Shown piece by piece: positions 24,347-34,611 of a DNA stretch of 48,419 nt; the first letter of the stretch is position 1; each line of letters opens with the position of its first letter. Below the pieces are notes generated by a model that was given only the letters and a program-made list of their open reading frames with translations, was not told the origin of the DNA and ran no database searches. A program made the position numbers and the translations under genes. The DNA is from an uncultured Granulosicoccaceae bacterium (GTDB taxonomy: Bacteria; Pseudomonadota; Gammaproteobacteria; Granulosicoccales; Granulosicoccaceae). Location: positions 1 through 48,419 of the forward strand of contig CALGND010000123.1 of the NCBI GenBank assembly GCA_937958675.1. The letters are read 5' to 3'.

Positions 24347-24838
24347 CTGCTGAGCAAGCAATGGCTGCGATTCTAGCCTCTGCAATAACGTTGCTTTTGC
24401 ATCGCTGGCATCTTCAAAAAACCAAGCCCGGCTTGAGCCCACCATAAAGCTATAGCCCCAGTTATCCATATCGCAGAACATGCGTTCACGCCCCATACCA
24501 GGGATAAGATCGGCCATTAAAACTTGTAGATAGCAGACCGCATCTTCTTCAGCTTGACTACCCAGTGCATCCGTATGCAAAGCGATTCGTCGCGTATCGT
24601 CCATCATCAACCAATGCCCAGCTTCATGCAGTATTGAATGCACTGGCGTATCCGCCCGATAAAATAACGTATGTTTAATCAACCCAGCCTCACGCTCGCC
24701 CCAATGACTACCGGGTATCTTTTCGCCTAAGGCGACGTTTTCCAGATCTAGCCCATGTGTGCCAAATAGCTCGCCCAACGATGCAATATCAATATCGCTT
24801 ACGGATAAAACTAACTCTGAAGGGTCTTTAGTGCTCAT
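24311..24838 (-). CDS. Uncharacterised HExxHW metalloprotein coupled to epmA
   Basis: A 175-residue cytosolic protein with a zinc or iron site candidate HEAGHW (His71, Glu72, His75), followed by DDTRR and an acidic QAEEDAVCYLQ segment (Glu98/Glu99) that could supply a third ligand, then DMDNWGYSF and SSRAWFFEDASDA. There is no signal peptide. The ATG overlaps the epmA stop by 4 bases (ATGA), implying coupled translation, and efp is the next gene upstream. The spacing HExxHW-x6-RR matches what I recall of EpmC (YfcM), the EF-P hydroxylase, but the rest differs and the family is otherwise known to me only as hypothetical. A role in EF-P modification is inference; a peptidase is the alternative. 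Confidence 0.7.
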   Translation of the reverse strand: MSTKDPSELVLSVSDIDIASLGELFGTHGLDLENVALGEKIPGSHWGEREAGLIKHTLFYRADTPVHSILHEAGHWLMMDDTRRIALHTDALGSQAEEDAVCYLQVLMADLIPGMGRERMFCDMDNWGYSFMVGSSRAWFFEDASDAKATLLQRLESQPLLAQQLGVCPISDMTE

Positions 24839-25812
24839 GCGCGCTCAAAAGGGAAAGCAATGACTTGATCAATACTATTGGCACCAGTCAGCAGCATCAG
24901 CAATCGCTCTATACCAACAGCCACACCAGCACACTCAGGCAAGCCAGCCTGATGTGCATCTATTAAGTGCGTATCAACAGTTACGGCATCTAAACCATGT
25001 TGCTTTCGTGTTTGTACATTTTCTTCAATGCGCTGCCGCAAAATGTTTGCATCAGTTAATTCATGATAGCCATTTGCGATTTCCAATGAGCCGAAGTACA
25101 CCTCAAAACGCGATGCCACAGCATTGCCCTGATCATCAATCGCCGTACGCGCTAATGCTGCCTGAGACGCGGGGTAATCAGTAATAAAGGTAAAACGATC
25201 ATCGGAAAATTCAGGCAGTACAAAAGTATCGATCAATAAATCTAAAGCAGCATCTAAGCTGATGTCGCCCGATGGGAAGGATCGATTTTCCTTGTCGAAG
25301 TATTGTTGTATTTTTTTTGTCGTTACTGACTGCATATCACAAGCCAATACAGCTTCAACTAGATCGATATAGCGCTTACGCTGAGGCTTATGCCAAGGTT
25401 TGTTAAAACCTTCAAAAACACTCCCTAGCAGTATCTCAATACTATCCATCAACTGCTGATGATCCATGCCCACGCGATACCACTCAAGCATAGCAAATTC
25501 GGGATTGTGTTTATGGCCACGTTCAGCGTCACGAAGCACTGGCACAATCTGATAGATATCCTGTTGATGCGCAGCCAACAAACGCTTCATCGCAAATTCT
25601 GGCGAGGTATGTAGATAGCATGGCAACCCGCCAGCTATTACCTTAAAAGAATGAAGATGGGGGTCGGTGGTAGCGGCATGTGACAAAACAGGTGTGCTCA
25701 CTTCAAGCACAACCTCCTTATCCATATATTGTCTTATTAGTTGCCGCAATTGAGCAGCTTGTTTGAGCGTGTTTAAGCTAGCACTTGGCTGCCAGAGTGG
25801 GTGCTGCACCAC
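24835..25812 (-). CDS. epmA: Elongation factor P--(R)-beta-lysine ligase
   Basis: A truncated class II lysyl-tRNA synthetase paralogue that attaches (R)-beta-lysine to Lys34 of EF-P. The 325 residues lack the tRNA anticodon-binding domain of LysS and carry the class II core: motif 1 region EVSTPVLSHAATTDPHL, LHTSPEFAMKRLLA, motif 2 RDAERGHKHNPEFAMLEWYR and motif 3 GVAVGIERLLMLL. It lies 65 bp downstream of efp. EpmB, which makes beta-lysine, is not in the window. The stop codon overlaps the next gene by 4 bases. Confidence 0.96.
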   Translation of the reverse strand: MVQHPLWQPSASLNTLKQAAQLRQLIRQYMDKEVVLEVSTPVLSHAATTDPHLHSFKVIAGGLPCYLHTSPEFAMKRLLAAHQQDIYQIVPVLRDAERGHKHNPEFAMLEWYRVGMDHQQLMDSIEILLGSVFEGFNKPWHKPQRKRYIDLVEAVLACDMQSVTTKKIQQYFDKENRSFPSGDISLDAALDLLIDTFVLPEFSDDRFTFITDYPASQAALARTAIDDQGNAVASRFEVYFGSLEIANGYHELTDANILRQRIEENVQTRKQHGLDAVTVDTHLIDAHQAGLPECAGVAVGIERLLMLLTGANSIDQVIAFPFERA

Positions 25813-25877
25813 AAGCGTTCACCGATTCCTTTCACTCATGTCGAGCGCTCATGCCGCTTACTGATATCGCGCACTGA

Positions 25878-26444
25878 TTACTTAACGCGAGATACATATT
25901 CGCCTGAGCGCGTATCGATTTTGATCTTTTCGCCTTCTTCGATAAACAATGGCACCTTAACTACTGCACCGGTTTCCATGTGCGCAGGCTTATTGCCACC
26001 GGTTGCAGTATCGCCACGCAAACCTGGATCAGTTTCTTTTATCACGAGTTCAACAAAGTTAGGTGGAGAAACCGCCAAAGGCTGGCCGTTGAATAGAGTG
26101 ACTTCACAAATGGCTTCTTCTTGCAACCATAAGTGGGCATCGCCCATCGCTGTTTTATCAGCACCCAATTGCTCAAACGTAGTAGGGTTCATAAAGTGCC
26201 AGTGTTCGCCATCGTTGTACAAATACTGCATTTCAGTATCCATAACATCGGCTGCCTCCACCGACTCGCCCGATTTGAACGTGCGTTCTACTACGCGGCC
26301 TGTTTTAAGGTTACGCACCTTTGTTCGGCTAAAGGCCTGACCCTTGCCCGGTTTAACGAACTCGTTTTCAACGATACTGTGTGGATCGCCGTCGAGCATG
26401 ATTTTAAGCCCGCCTTTGAATTCATTTGTACTGAAACTGGCCAT
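25878..26444 (-). CDS. efp: Elongation factor P
   Basis: Relieves ribosome stalling at consecutive prolines. The 188-residue protein has the modification loop VKPGKGQAF with Lys34 at the canonical position for beta-lysylation, and ends with the usual third OB domain ([18 protein letters not shown]). EpmA directly downstream fits the Lys34 type rather than the rhamnosylated Arg32 type. The start has AGCAGG nine bases upstream and a TATAAT about 32 bases upstream inside an inverted repeat, so it probably has its own promoter. Confidence 0.97.
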   Translation of the reverse strand: MASFSTNEFKGGLKIMLDGDPHSIVENEFVKPGKGQAFSRTKVRNLKTGRVVERTFKSGESVEAADVMDTEMQYLYNDGEHWHFMNPTTFEQLGADKTAMGDAHLWLQEEAICEVTLFNGQPLAVSPPNFVELVIKETDPGLRGDTATGGNKPAHMETGAVVKVPLFIEEGEKIKIDTRSGEYVSRVK

Positions 26445-26469
26445 TGTCGCAAACCTGCTGGTGAGTAAT

Positions 26470-26488
26470 AACCCGATTATAGCGGGTT
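26470..26488 (-). promoter_or_regulatory. efp -10 element inside an inverted repeat
   Basis: On the minus strand TATAAT (26476-26481) sits in the loop of an AACCCG/CGGGTT inverted repeat (26470-26475 and 26483-26488). The -10 would give an efp leader of about 25 bases. No strong -35 is seen. The repeat could be an operator or could help end htpX transcription. Confidence 0.45.
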
Positions 26489-26526
26489 TACGACGCCAAT
26501 CGTTAGTACCGGACTCGCTCTTGAGC

Positions 26527-27393
26527 TTAATCTTTTCTCATCATCGACTCTTCGAGCCGAGCAATACGAACTTCAAGTGGCGGATGGGTAGAACGCAGGG
26601 CTGAGAACTTACCGCCCGCGATACCAAATGCCGCCATCTCCGATGGCAAACCTTCAGGCTCTTTCATCCGCTGTAGCGCTTTTAGTGCACCAATCATATT
26701 TTGATTGCTTGTAAGCCCTGCCCCACCTGCATCGGCTCGATACTCACGTTGCCTAGAGAACCAGGCAGCGATAAAGCTTGCGAAAAAGCCGAACAACATA
26801 TTGCCCACAATATTGCCGATGAAATAACCAATACGATTACCACGCATCGCTTGGCTGATAATCGAGCCTAGAATACGCGAGAAAAAGATGACGAAGGTAT
26901 TCAACACACCTTGGATTAACCCCATAGTCACCATGTCGCCGTTATACACATGAGCTACCTCATGCCCGAGCACTGCTTCTACTTCACCTTTATCCATCAC
27001 CGATAGCAAGCCGGTACTTACCGCTACCAGTGCATTGTTTTTGTTCATGCCGGTCGCAAAAGCATTTGGCGTTGGCGAATTAAATATACCCACTTCCGGC
27101 AAACCAATACCTGAATCCGCGGCCTGCTTGTGTACCGTTTCTTTTAACCAACGCTCGGTATCGTTTGCCGGCTCTTCAATCACTTTGACACCCATTGAAC
27201 GTTTAGCAACGCTCTTGGACATAGCCAAGGATATAAACGCGCCGACAAAACCAAATATTGCCGCGAACACTAAGTTACGCGTCATATGGCCATCAAGGCC
27301 AAACAAGCGATCAATACCAAACACCTGCGTCATGATGGTCATCACGAGCATTACGGCCATATTGGTACCTAAGAACAGCATCATGCGTTGCAT
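26527..27393 (-). CDS. htpX: Protease HtpX (membrane zinc metalloprotease)
   Basis: An inner-membrane M48-family protease that degrades misfolded membrane proteins, working alongside FtsH. The 288 residues have two N-terminal transmembrane segments, the zinc motif HEVAH (His144, Glu145, His148), a second hydrophobic pair after it ([15 protein letters not shown] and [21 protein letters not shown]) and the later ligand region [10 protein letters not shown]. The length equals that of E. coli HtpX. It lies between the parC terminator and efp, and so is probably a single-gene unit. Confidence 0.96.
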   Translation of the reverse strand: MQRMMLFLGTNMAVMLVMTIMTQVFGIDRLFGLDGHMTRNLVFAAIFGFVGAFISLAMSKSVAKRSMGVKVIEEPANDTERWLKETVHKQAADSGIGLPEVGIFNSPTPNAFATGMNKNNALVAVSTGLLSVMDKGEVEAVLGHEVAHVYNGDMVTMGLIQGVLNTFVIFFSRILGSIISQAMRGNRIGYFIGNIVGNMLFGFFASFIAAWFSRQREYRADAGGAGLTSNQNMIGALKALQRMKEPEGLPSEMAAFGIAGGKFSALRSTHPPLEVRIARLEESMMRKD

Positions 27394-27454
27394 GGAAACT
27401 CCTAAAAACTATTTAACTAGTCGAATTTAAGGTCGAATGGAACAAATCACAAGT

Positions 27455-27482
27455 AAAAACGGCCGTCAGAGGGGCAGCCGTT
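27455..27482 (-). terminator. Intrinsic terminator after parC
   Basis: On the minus strand AACGGC (27477-27482) pairs with GCCGTT (27458-27463) around a 13-base loop and is followed by more Ts (down to 27455). It lies 24 bp after the parC stop and before htpX. Confidence 0.6.
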
Positions 27483-27505
27483 ACAATAACTTGCAATCCT
27501 AACGA

Positions 27506-29758
27506 TTATTCAAGCTCTGCGGAATCCACTTTTTGAAAACCACGCGGTAGTTTTCGACCACGCTGGCCTCTAGTGCCAGTGTAATCCTTAAGCTCTTTAA
27601 ATTTAATGCTTGTGTGGCGCTTACCGCTGACAATGCGAAGTTTGCTGCCTGGCGACATAACAAATACAGCAATCATCGACTCCTCCCCGTCTTTAAACTT
27701 CTTACCAGGAATGTTGTAGATCTTGTTGCCTTTACCACGCGCCATTTCTGGTAGTTCTTTAATTGGGAATGCTAATAAACTACCACCATTGCTAATTGCA
27801 ACCACTAAGTCTTCCTTAAGAGACTTAACTGAAGCCGCTTTTAACGCAGTTCCACCTGCCGGTACTGACAACACGGATTTACCCGCTTTGTTGCGACTTA
27901 CTAAATCTCCAAGGCGTGCAACGAATCCATAACCTGCACTGCTGGCAAATAGATAACGGGCATCGTCGTCATCCATCATCACACTAATAAAACGGGCGCC
28001 ATCAGGTGGCTTAACACGACCACTGATAGGCTCGCCTAAACCACGTGCAGATGGAAACCCATGCGCTGGCACACAATATACTCGGCCAGTTGAATCTAAA
28101 AACATCGCACTAGCGTTACTGCGCCCACCAGCCGAGCTCTGATATGCATCACCAGATTTATAATTAAGCGATGTGGGATCAACATCAAGGCCTTTTGCTG
28201 CACGTACCCAACCACGCTCAGACAACACAACTGTAACTGGCTCACTCGGAATCAAATCGGCCTCAGCAATCGCTTGTGCTGCATCACGCTCAACGATTGG
28301 AGATCGACGCTCATCACCGTACATTTCGATGTCTTCTTTTAATTCCTTTTTGATCAGGGTTTTCATACGCCGCTCAGAGCCAAGCGTAGTTTGTAAATTA
28401 TCGCGCTCCGCTTCGAGTTCGTCCAATTCACCCTGAATTTTCATTTCTTCAAGTTGAGCCAAATGACGCAACTTAAGTTCTAGTATCGCCTCAGCTTGTT
28501 CGTCTGATATTTTGAAGCGCTTCATCAATACAGGCTTGGGATCATCGTTGTTACGGATAATCTTGATCACCTCATCAATATTAAGATAGGCGATCATTAA
28601 GCCTTCAAGGATATGTAAGCGCTTTTCGACTTTATCTAAACGCCATTGCAGACGCCTGCGCACAGTTTCCATACGGAATTTCAGCCACTCTTTCAGTATC
28701 GTGACTAGATTTTTAACTTGTGGTCGGCCATCTAGGCCGATCATATTCATATTGACACGGTAGGTACGTTCAAGATCAGTCGTTGCAAACAAGTGCTGCA
28801 TTACCGAATCAACATCGACACGATTGCTACGTGGAACGATGACCAGACGTGTTGGATTTTCGTGATCCGACTCATCACGCAAGTCTTCAACCATCGGTAG
28901 TTTTTTGGCTTGCATTTGCGCCGCGATTTGTTCTAACACTTTGGCACCAGACACTTGAAACGGCAGCGCTTTTACGATGATCTCGCCATCTTCTTTTTCG
29001 TACATAGCACGCGCGCGCAGGCTGCCATGTCCCGTTTCGTAAATGGTTCGGATATCTGATTTCGATGTAATAATTTCAGCATCGGTTGGGTAGTCTGGCC
29101 CTTCAATATACTTGAGCACGTCATCCAATTTAGCTTTAGGCTTATCCAACAAGTGAATACAGGCATTGCCAACTTCTACCAAATTATGCGATGGGATATC
29201 AGTGGCCATACCCACAGCGATGCCTTGTGTGTTGTTAAGCAAAATATGTGGCATGCGCGAGGGCAATAACGAAGGCTCCGTCATCTCACCATCAAAGTTC
29301 GGCACCCAATCGACTGTGCCTTGCGCTAACTCTTGCAATAAAGACTTTGAAAATTTAGCTAAACGCGACTCGGTGTAGCGCATTGCAGCAAATGACTTAG
29401 GATCATCTTGTGAACCCCAGTTACCTTGACCATCTACTAACGGGTAGCGATATGTGAATGGTTGCGCCATTAACACCATGGCTTCATAACAAGCGCTATC
29501 ACCATGTGGGTGATACTTACCTAAAACGTCTCCGATGGTTCGAGCTGATTTTTTGTGCTTGGATACAGCCGACAAACCCAATTGAGACATCGCATAAATA
29601 ATGCGGCGCTGCACAGGCTTTAAGCCATCACCAATATGCGGCAAGGCCCTGTCGAGAATCACATACATCGAGTAATCCAGATACGCCTTTTCGGTAAACG
29701 TACTTAGGGGCAACTCTTCTATTTCGATGTCGTTAAATAAATCTTTGTTTTTCGCCAT
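27506..29758 (-). CDS. parC: DNA topoisomerase IV subunit A
   Basis: The breakage-reunion subunit of topoisomerase IV, which decatenates daughter chromosomes with ParE. The 750-residue protein starts [20 protein letters not shown]; catalytic Tyr128 lies in [11 protein letters not shown], and Ser88 and Glu92 ([10 protein letters not shown]) correspond to the E. coli quinolone positions 80 and 84. The GyrA box is absent and the C-terminal region is shorter than in GyrA, as expected for ParC. parE is not adjacent. A promoter upstream and terminator downstream suggest a single-gene unit. Confidence 0.97.
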   Translation of the reverse strand: MAKNKDLFNDIEIEELPLSTFTEKAYLDYSMYVILDRALPHIGDGLKPVQRRIIYAMSQLGLSAVSKHKKSARTIGDVLGKYHPHGDSACYEAMVLMAQPFTYRYPLVDGQGNWGSQDDPKSFAAMRYTESRLAKFSKSLLQELAQGTVDWVPNFDGEMTEPSLLPSRMPHILLNNTQGIAVGMATDIPSHNLVEVGNACIHLLDKPKAKLDDVLKYIEGPDYPTDAEIITSKSDIRTIYETGHGSLRARAMYEKEDGEIIVKALPFQVSGAKVLEQIAAQMQAKKLPMVEDLRDESDHENPTRLVIVPRSNRVDVDSVMQHLFATTDLERTYRVNMNMIGLDGRPQVKNLVTILKEWLKFRMETVRRRLQWRLDKVEKRLHILEGLMIAYLNIDEVIKIIRNNDDPKPVLMKRFKISDEQAEAILELKLRHLAQLEEMKIQGELDELEAERDNLQTTLGSERRMKTLIKKELKEDIEMYGDERRSPIVERDAAQAIAEADLIPSEPVTVVLSERGWVRAAKGLDVDPTSLNYKSGDAYQSSAGGRSNASAMFLDSTGRVYCVPAHGFPSARGLGEPISGRVKPPDGARFISVMMDDDDARYLFASSAGYGFVARLGDLVSRNKAGKSVLSVPAGGTALKAASVKSLKEDLVVAISNGGSLLAFPIKELPEMARGKGNKIYNIPGKKFKDGEESMIAVFVMSPGSKLRIVSGKRHTSIKFKELKDYTGTRGQRGRKLPRGFQKVDSAELE

Positions 29759-29828
29759 TTTTTGTGTCTATTGTTTGCGCCAATACTTCGGCTTCTTTTA
29801 CCAACTTGTTTACTTACTATGCTTGCAC

Positions 29829-29857
29829 ACTATAGGTACCGACTATACTCGCAGCAA
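29829..29857 (-). promoter_or_regulatory. Predicted sigma-70 promoter of parC
   Basis: On the minus strand -35 TTGCTG (29852-29857), a 17-base spacer and -10 TATAGT (29829-29834) give a good housekeeping promoter. The predicted leader is about 65 bases. A second TATAGT lies inside the spacer. Confidence 0.5.
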
Positions 29858-29905
29858 AATGGGCCAAACTGCAGCCCAACTCTGCAGCTCGATTACGCAA
29901 TCCGC

Positions 29906-31570
29906 TTAGGCTTGTAGATTACGAAATTTGATTGCGCGATTGATCAAGCCATTGCTTGAGCTATCGTGAGCGGTGACCGTATTGCCAGCTTCTATCTCTT
30001 GGTGTATTGATTTAGCTAGCTGCTTGCCTAGCTCGACCCCCCATTGATCAAAGGGGTTGATATCCCAAATTGCAGCCTCTGCATACACTTTATTTTCATA
30101 CAGCGCGATTAGAGCGCCTAGCGCTTGCGGGTCTAGCCTCTGCATCATTATTGTATTGCTTGGCCGGTTACCGGTAAATGTGCGATGCCCCTTAAGGCGG
30201 TCGATTTCATCATCAGATTCCCCTGCAGCATGCATCTCAAGCGTTAGCTCCTGAGCATTTTTACCCATCATTAAGGCTTCAGACTGCGCAAAACAATTTG
30301 CCAGCAATAATTCGTGATGGCTACCTATCTTGTTGCTTAAAGGGTTCATGCTTTCAATCGGCATAATGAAATCCACAGGGATAATATGTGTGCCCTGATG
30401 CAACAACTGAAAAAACGCATGTTGGCCATTAGTGCCGGGCTCGCCCCACACGATCGGGCCAGTAGAATGCTCAACCGGACTACCATCTTTATGTACCGAC
30501 TTGCCATTACTCTCCATAGTAAGTTGCTGAAGGTAAGCTGGGAAGCGGTGCAGGTATTGATCATAAGGGGCGATCATATGGCTGGTATAACCATAAAAAT
30601 TATTATACCAAACTGTCAGCAGTGCTAGCAGCACAGGCATATTGTTACCCAATGGTGCCTCATAGAAGTGCTTATCCATTTCATGTGCGCCCGATAAAAA
30701 CTGTTTGAAGCGCTCACTACCTATGCTGAGCATCAACGATAGGCCAATCGCAGACCACAATGAATACCGCCCTCCAACCCAATCCCAAAACTCAAACATG
30801 TTGTTAGTATCAATGCCGAAGCTTGCGACTGCATCGCTATTAGTGGATAAGGCAACGAAGTGCTTAGCCACTGAGGCTTCCGGCGCACCGGATTCTAGAA
30901 ACCAGTTGCGCGCCGAATGAGCGTTGCTTAGTGTTTCCTGCGTGGTAAACGTTTTGGAGGCAACAATAAAGAGTGTAGTTTCCGGATTGATCTTAGCCAA
31001 GGTGGATGCTAGGTGGGACCCATCAACGTTGGATACAAAATGTAATTGCAGGCGATCATGCGCAAACGGCGCTAAGGCTTCCGTTGCCATCAAGGGTCCG
31101 AGGTCTGATCCGCCAATCCCAATATTCACTACATCGGTGATTGCCTTGCCGCTATGGCCTTGCCAACTTCCGCTGCGTACTTTTTCGCTAAAGGCTGCCA
31201 TGCGATCAAGCACTCTATTAATGCCCGGCATGACATCCTCAGCGTCCACCATCACAGCGTCACCGGAGAGGTTTCGCAGAGCGCTATGCAATGCAGGCCT
31301 GGCTTCCGTGTTATTAACCTTATCGCCCGCCTTCAGCGCAGCAATCTTTTGCTCCAACTGCGCTTCGCTCGCAAGATTGAGCAGCAGCTCTAATGTGGTG
31401 GCATTTATCAGGTTTTTAGAGTAATCCACGAATAGACCAGCAGCAGTACATTGAAACTGATCAAACCGTTGGGCATCTGTTGCAAATAGATTGCGCAGGG
31501 TTTCGCCTTCGAGCGATGCTCGATGCTGCTCCAGCGCCTTCCATGAAGAAAGTTTTGTGGGTATATTCAT
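29906..31570 (-). CDS. pgi: Glucose-6-phosphate isomerase
   Basis: Interconverts glucose-6-phosphate and fructose-6-phosphate in glycolysis and gluconeogenesis. The 554 residues contain the PGI signatures NIGIGGSDLGPLMATEAL, FVSNVDGSHL, VASKTFTTQETL, the GGRYSLWSAIGL motif and the catalytic region ESNGKSVHKDG with GEPGTNGQHAFFQLLHQG. The length is typical. It stands between parC and the divergent acyltransferase gene and seems not to be part of a longer operon. Confidence 0.98.
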   Translation of the reverse strand: MNIPTKLSSWKALEQHRASLEGETLRNLFATDAQRFDQFQCTAAGLFVDYSKNLINATTLELLLNLASEAQLEQKIAALKAGDKVNNTEARPALHSALRNLSGDAVMVDAEDVMPGINRVLDRMAAFSEKVRSGSWQGHSGKAITDVVNIGIGGSDLGPLMATEALAPFAHDRLQLHFVSNVDGSHLASTLAKINPETTLFIVASKTFTTQETLSNAHSARNWFLESGAPEASVAKHFVALSTNSDAVASFGIDTNNMFEFWDWVGGRYSLWSAIGLSLMLSIGSERFKQFLSGAHEMDKHFYEAPLGNNMPVLLALLTVWYNNFYGYTSHMIAPYDQYLHRFPAYLQQLTMESNGKSVHKDGSPVEHSTGPIVWGEPGTNGQHAFFQLLHQGTHIIPVDFIMPIESMNPLSNKIGSHHELLLANCFAQSEALMMGKNAQELTLEMHAAGESDDEIDRLKGHRTFTGNRPSNTIMMQRLDPQALGALIALYENKVYAEAAIWDINPFDQWGVELGKQLAKSIHQEIEAGNTVTAHDSSSNGLINRAIKFRNLQA

Positions 31571-31825
31571 TATCGATATCGTTATTTTGGGCAGTTACCG
31601 CGACTACAGCGCGCAATCACTAGTGTAGCTGTTCAGGCGCAATCACACCGCTAGTTGCATTAAACAAAACCAATTCTCAGCTGGCCGTAATAGTATTGAT
31701 CGATTTTCAACCAAGAATCCGTATACTGGCCCAACACCCCCTGCTGGAGGCAGCCTTGAAGACAGTTCCAACAACACCGCAAACGCTTGCCACATCATCG
31801 TGATGGCTACAGTGGCATAAATGAG

Positions 31826-33274
31826 ATGACCTCCACCATCGAGCTACCGCTGTGGTTAGGCATTGGGCTAATTGCCTTAACCAGCCTATGGATATGGCAA
31901 CACTTTGTCCTGCCATCAGCTCGCTGGTATATGCGACGCCGGGCAAATCGGGTAATTCATGAGGTGAACGAACGCCTCGCCCTGCGCCTACCTTCATTTA
32001 AACTGACACGCCGTGAAGTGTTGATCGATCGTTTGGCCTGGCAACCAAGAGTGCTAGAGCAAGTTGATCGAATGGCCGCAGAGAAAGGGTTGCCGCGCGA
32101 AGTATTAATGCGCGATGTACAAGCCTACGCTCGAGAGATTGTGCCTGCATTTAATGCCTTACTTTACTTTAAGGGCGCTTACTGGCTTGCCCGAAAGATG
32201 GTTCACGCTCTTTACCGTGTACGCTTGGGATTTGCCGACGACGAAGCACTAGGCAGGCTTGATGAAAACACCAGTGTCGTGTTTGTGATGAACCATCGCA
32301 GCAATATGGACTACATTTTGGCAACCTATTTGGCTGCCGAGAAAACCGCTCTATCTTACGCAGTAGGTGAATGGGCGCGCATTTGGCCACTGCAGCAATT
32401 GATAAGAGCCATGGGTGGCTACTTTGTGAGGCGTGATTCGGGGGACCCACTCTATCGCCGGGTGCTTGAAAGCTATGTGCAAATGGCCGCTGAAGGTGGC
32501 GTACCCCAAGCAGTTTTTCCTGAAGGACGACTAAGCCGTGATGGCAAACTTGGAGCAGCCAAACTTGGCTTACTGGGTTATCTGGTACGTGGGTTTGATC
32601 CTAGCGGCGATAGAGATATCGTGTTTATCCCCGTCGGAATTAACTATGATCGAGTGATAGAAGATCGTAGCCTGCTGCGCTATAAAAAAAGATTGCCCCG
32701 ACGCGGCATTTTCTATTCAACAGCAACCTCACTACGCTATGTGGCTAAGCAACTGCTGTACGCACTACTGGGAAAGCGATATAAAAACGGCTATGCCTGC
32801 GTAAACTTTGGCAAACCAATTTCATTACGCAATTGGATCGAACAAAACCAACCAGAAAGCGATCTAGAGGACGTTACCCCACTTGCTAACGACTTAATGA
32901 GCAGCATCGGAGCAATCACTCCCTTACTACCTGTCGCACTAGTGGCAACCATATTCGTTAATAATCAACATCGTAGCTACAGCGAACTAGAACTAAAAAA
33001 TGCCGTGTTCGAATTACTACAACGCTTAGAGGCCGCCGGTTATCGTGCCTATATTCCTCGTGCTGACAGAGACTACTCTGTCACGGTTGGTGTGCGAATG
33101 CTTACACTAAGGCACGTACTACTAGAAGATAACAACGTATTCAAACTGAATGAAAAAGAACTCGAACTACTGCAGTACTATGCTAATTCGATAGAACACT
33201 TGGTTGACTCGCTCAAAGCCCCACAAGCAAACACCGATTCAAGCAATTTGACTAATTTAACTAACGAGAACTAA
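31826..33274 (+). CDS. Glycerophosphate-type acyltransferase (PlsC/PlsB-like)
   Basis: A 482-residue membrane protein with one N-terminal hydrophobic segment (WLGIGLIALTSLWIWQHFVL) and an acyltransferase domain: the NHxxxxD motif as NHRSNMDY (His157, Asp162), GGYFVRRDSGDP and FPEGRLSRDGK (PEGR 231-234). It probably acylates a glycerol-phosphate or lysophospholipid. It is longer than PlsC (about 240) and shorter than PlsB (about 800). The ATG at 31826 is chosen over an in-frame TTG at 31787. gloA begins two bases after its stop, so the genes are co-transcribed. The substrate is unknown. Confidence 0.82.
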   Translation: MTSTIELPLWLGIGLIALTSLWIWQHFVLPSARWYMRRRANRVIHEVNERLALRLPSFKLTRREVLIDRLAWQPRVLEQVDRMAAEKGLPREVLMRDVQAYAREIVPAFNALLYFKGAYWLARKMVHALYRVRLGFADDEALGRLDENTSVVFVMNHRSNMDYILATYLAAEKTALSYAVGEWARIWPLQQLIRAMGGYFVRRDSGDPLYRRVLESYVQMAAEGGVPQAVFPEGRLSRDGKLGAAKLGLLGYLVRGFDPSGDRDIVFIPVGINYDRVIEDRSLLRYKKRLPRRGIFYSTATSLRYVAKQLLYALLGKRYKNGYACVNFGKPISLRNWIEQNQPESDLEDVTPLANDLMSSIGAITPLLPVALVATIFVNNQHRSYSELELKNAVFELLQRLEAAGYRAYIPRADRDYSVTVGVRMLTLRHVLLEDNNVFKLNEKELELLQYYANSIEHLVDSLKAPQANTDSSNLTNLTNEN

Positions 33275-33276
33275 AA

Positions 33277-33717
33277 ATGAGATACCTTCACACGATGGTT
33301 CGCATCAAAGATGTGGATGAGTCACTGGATTTTTATTGTAATAAGCTTGGGTTGATACAAACACGCCGCAATGATTATGAACAAGGCCGGTTTAGTCTGA
33401 TATTTCTCTCAGCCGCCAAAGATGAAGCCAGCGCGAAAGCCAACAATGCACCTGAGCTTGAGCTTACCTACAATTGGGACCCAGAAGATTACGACGTTGG
33501 TCGTAACTTTGGCCACCTAGCTTATAAAGTTGATAACATTTATGCACTGTGCCAAAAACTGATGGATTCAGGCGTTACGATAAACCGCCCTCCTCGAGAT
33601 GGCCGCATGGCGTTTATTAAATCACCAGATAACATTTCCATTGAGCTACTACAAGAAGGCGAAGCATTGCCAGCGCAAGAACCTTGGGCTTCAATGGAAA
33701 ACACGGGTAGCTGGTGA
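33277..33717 (+). CDS. gloA: Lactoylglutathione lyase (glyoxalase I)
   Basis: Converts the hemithioacetal of methylglyoxal and glutathione to S-lactoylglutathione. The 146 residues begin MRYLHTMVRIKD and contain the four metal ligands His5, Glu62 (LELTYNW), His80 (NFGHLAYKV) and Glu123 (ISIELL). The arrangement fits the nickel-type bacterial enzyme. It follows the acyltransferase gene with a 2-base gap and precedes gloB by 80 bp, so both glyoxalase steps are encoded together. Confidence 0.95.
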   Translation: MRYLHTMVRIKDVDESLDFYCNKLGLIQTRRNDYEQGRFSLIFLSAAKDEASAKANNAPELELTYNWDPEDYDVGRNFGHLAYKVDNIYALCQKLMDSGVTINRPPRDGRMAFIKSPDNISIELLQEGEALPAQEPWASMENTGSW

Positions 33718-33797
33718 TACATCTGCAAGCGATACTAGCAGCCGTTAAAAAAGCAACAAAGGCTTATGCCCACCTTTATGCCCACTAAGGAATACAC

Positions 33798-34556
33798 ATG
33801 GCAACATTAGAAGTTTTTCAGTTTCCGTATATGTCTGATAATTATGGTGTACTGCTGCACAACAAAGATACACTTGAGACAGCATTGATTGATGCAGGCG
33901 ATGCTAGCGCGGCACTTGGTGCACTTGAGTTACATGGCTGGTCTTTGACACACCTGTTGCTCACACACCATCACTCCGATCACATTGCAGGAATGCATGA
34001 AATTAAATCGCAAACTCACTGCAAATGTTATGGCCCTCAAGGAATCGATGGCGTCGATAAGGTATTAAGCGGCGGAGATAGCTTTGTATTTGCTGATAGT
34101 GAGGTTCAAGTACTGCATACACCTGGGCACACAATGGATATGCTTAACTTCTATTTGCCTGATCAATCATTGGCGTTCACCGGCGACACGTTATTTACAC
34201 TAGGGTGCGGGCGTTTATTTGAAGGTGATGCAGCAACCATGTGGGAAAGCTTAAGTAAGCTGATCGCCCTACCACCCAACACGTGGATTTACGGTAGCCA
34301 CGAATACACGCAGGCCAATGCAAAATTTGCACTCAGTGTCGACCCTAACAACAAAGCACTACAACAGCGCGCAAAACAAATCGATCAACTAAGAGCTGAA
34401 AACAAACCCACCGTCCCTAGTAAACTCAGTGATGAACTAGAAACTAATCCGTTCTTACGGCCGGATGATGCTGACATTCGTACGCTGCTTAAAATGCCGA
34501 GCGAACCTGATGAAGCTGTGTTTGCGGAAATCCGTAAACGTAAAGACAACTTCTAG
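33798..34556 (+). CDS. gloB: Hydroxyacylglutathione hydrolase (glyoxalase II)
   Basis: Hydrolyses S-lactoylglutathione to lactate and glutathione, completing methylglyoxal detoxification. The 252-residue metallo-beta-lactamase-fold protein has the binuclear metal motif THHHSDH (residues 56-62), the later VLHTPGHTMDM and AFTGDTLFTLGCGRLFEG segments, and the glyoxalase II C-terminal helix region ending in EIRKRKDNF. AAGGA lies before the ATG. Placement after gloA confirms the role. Confidence 0.95.
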   Translation: MATLEVFQFPYMSDNYGVLLHNKDTLETALIDAGDASAALGALELHGWSLTHLLLTHHHSDHIAGMHEIKSQTHCKCYGPQGIDGVDKVLSGGDSFVFADSEVQVLHTPGHTMDMLNFYLPDQSLAFTGDTLFTLGCGRLFEGDAATMWESLSKLIALPPNTWIYGSHEYTQANAKFALSVDPNNKALQQRAKQIDQLRAENKPTVPSKLSDELETNPFLRPDDADIRTLLKMPSEPDEAVFAEIRKRKDNF

Positions 34557-34611
34557 CATCAATTTGTGTATCTTCCCTACGAATTATTTAGACTAACTTA
34601 ACTTAAATATT

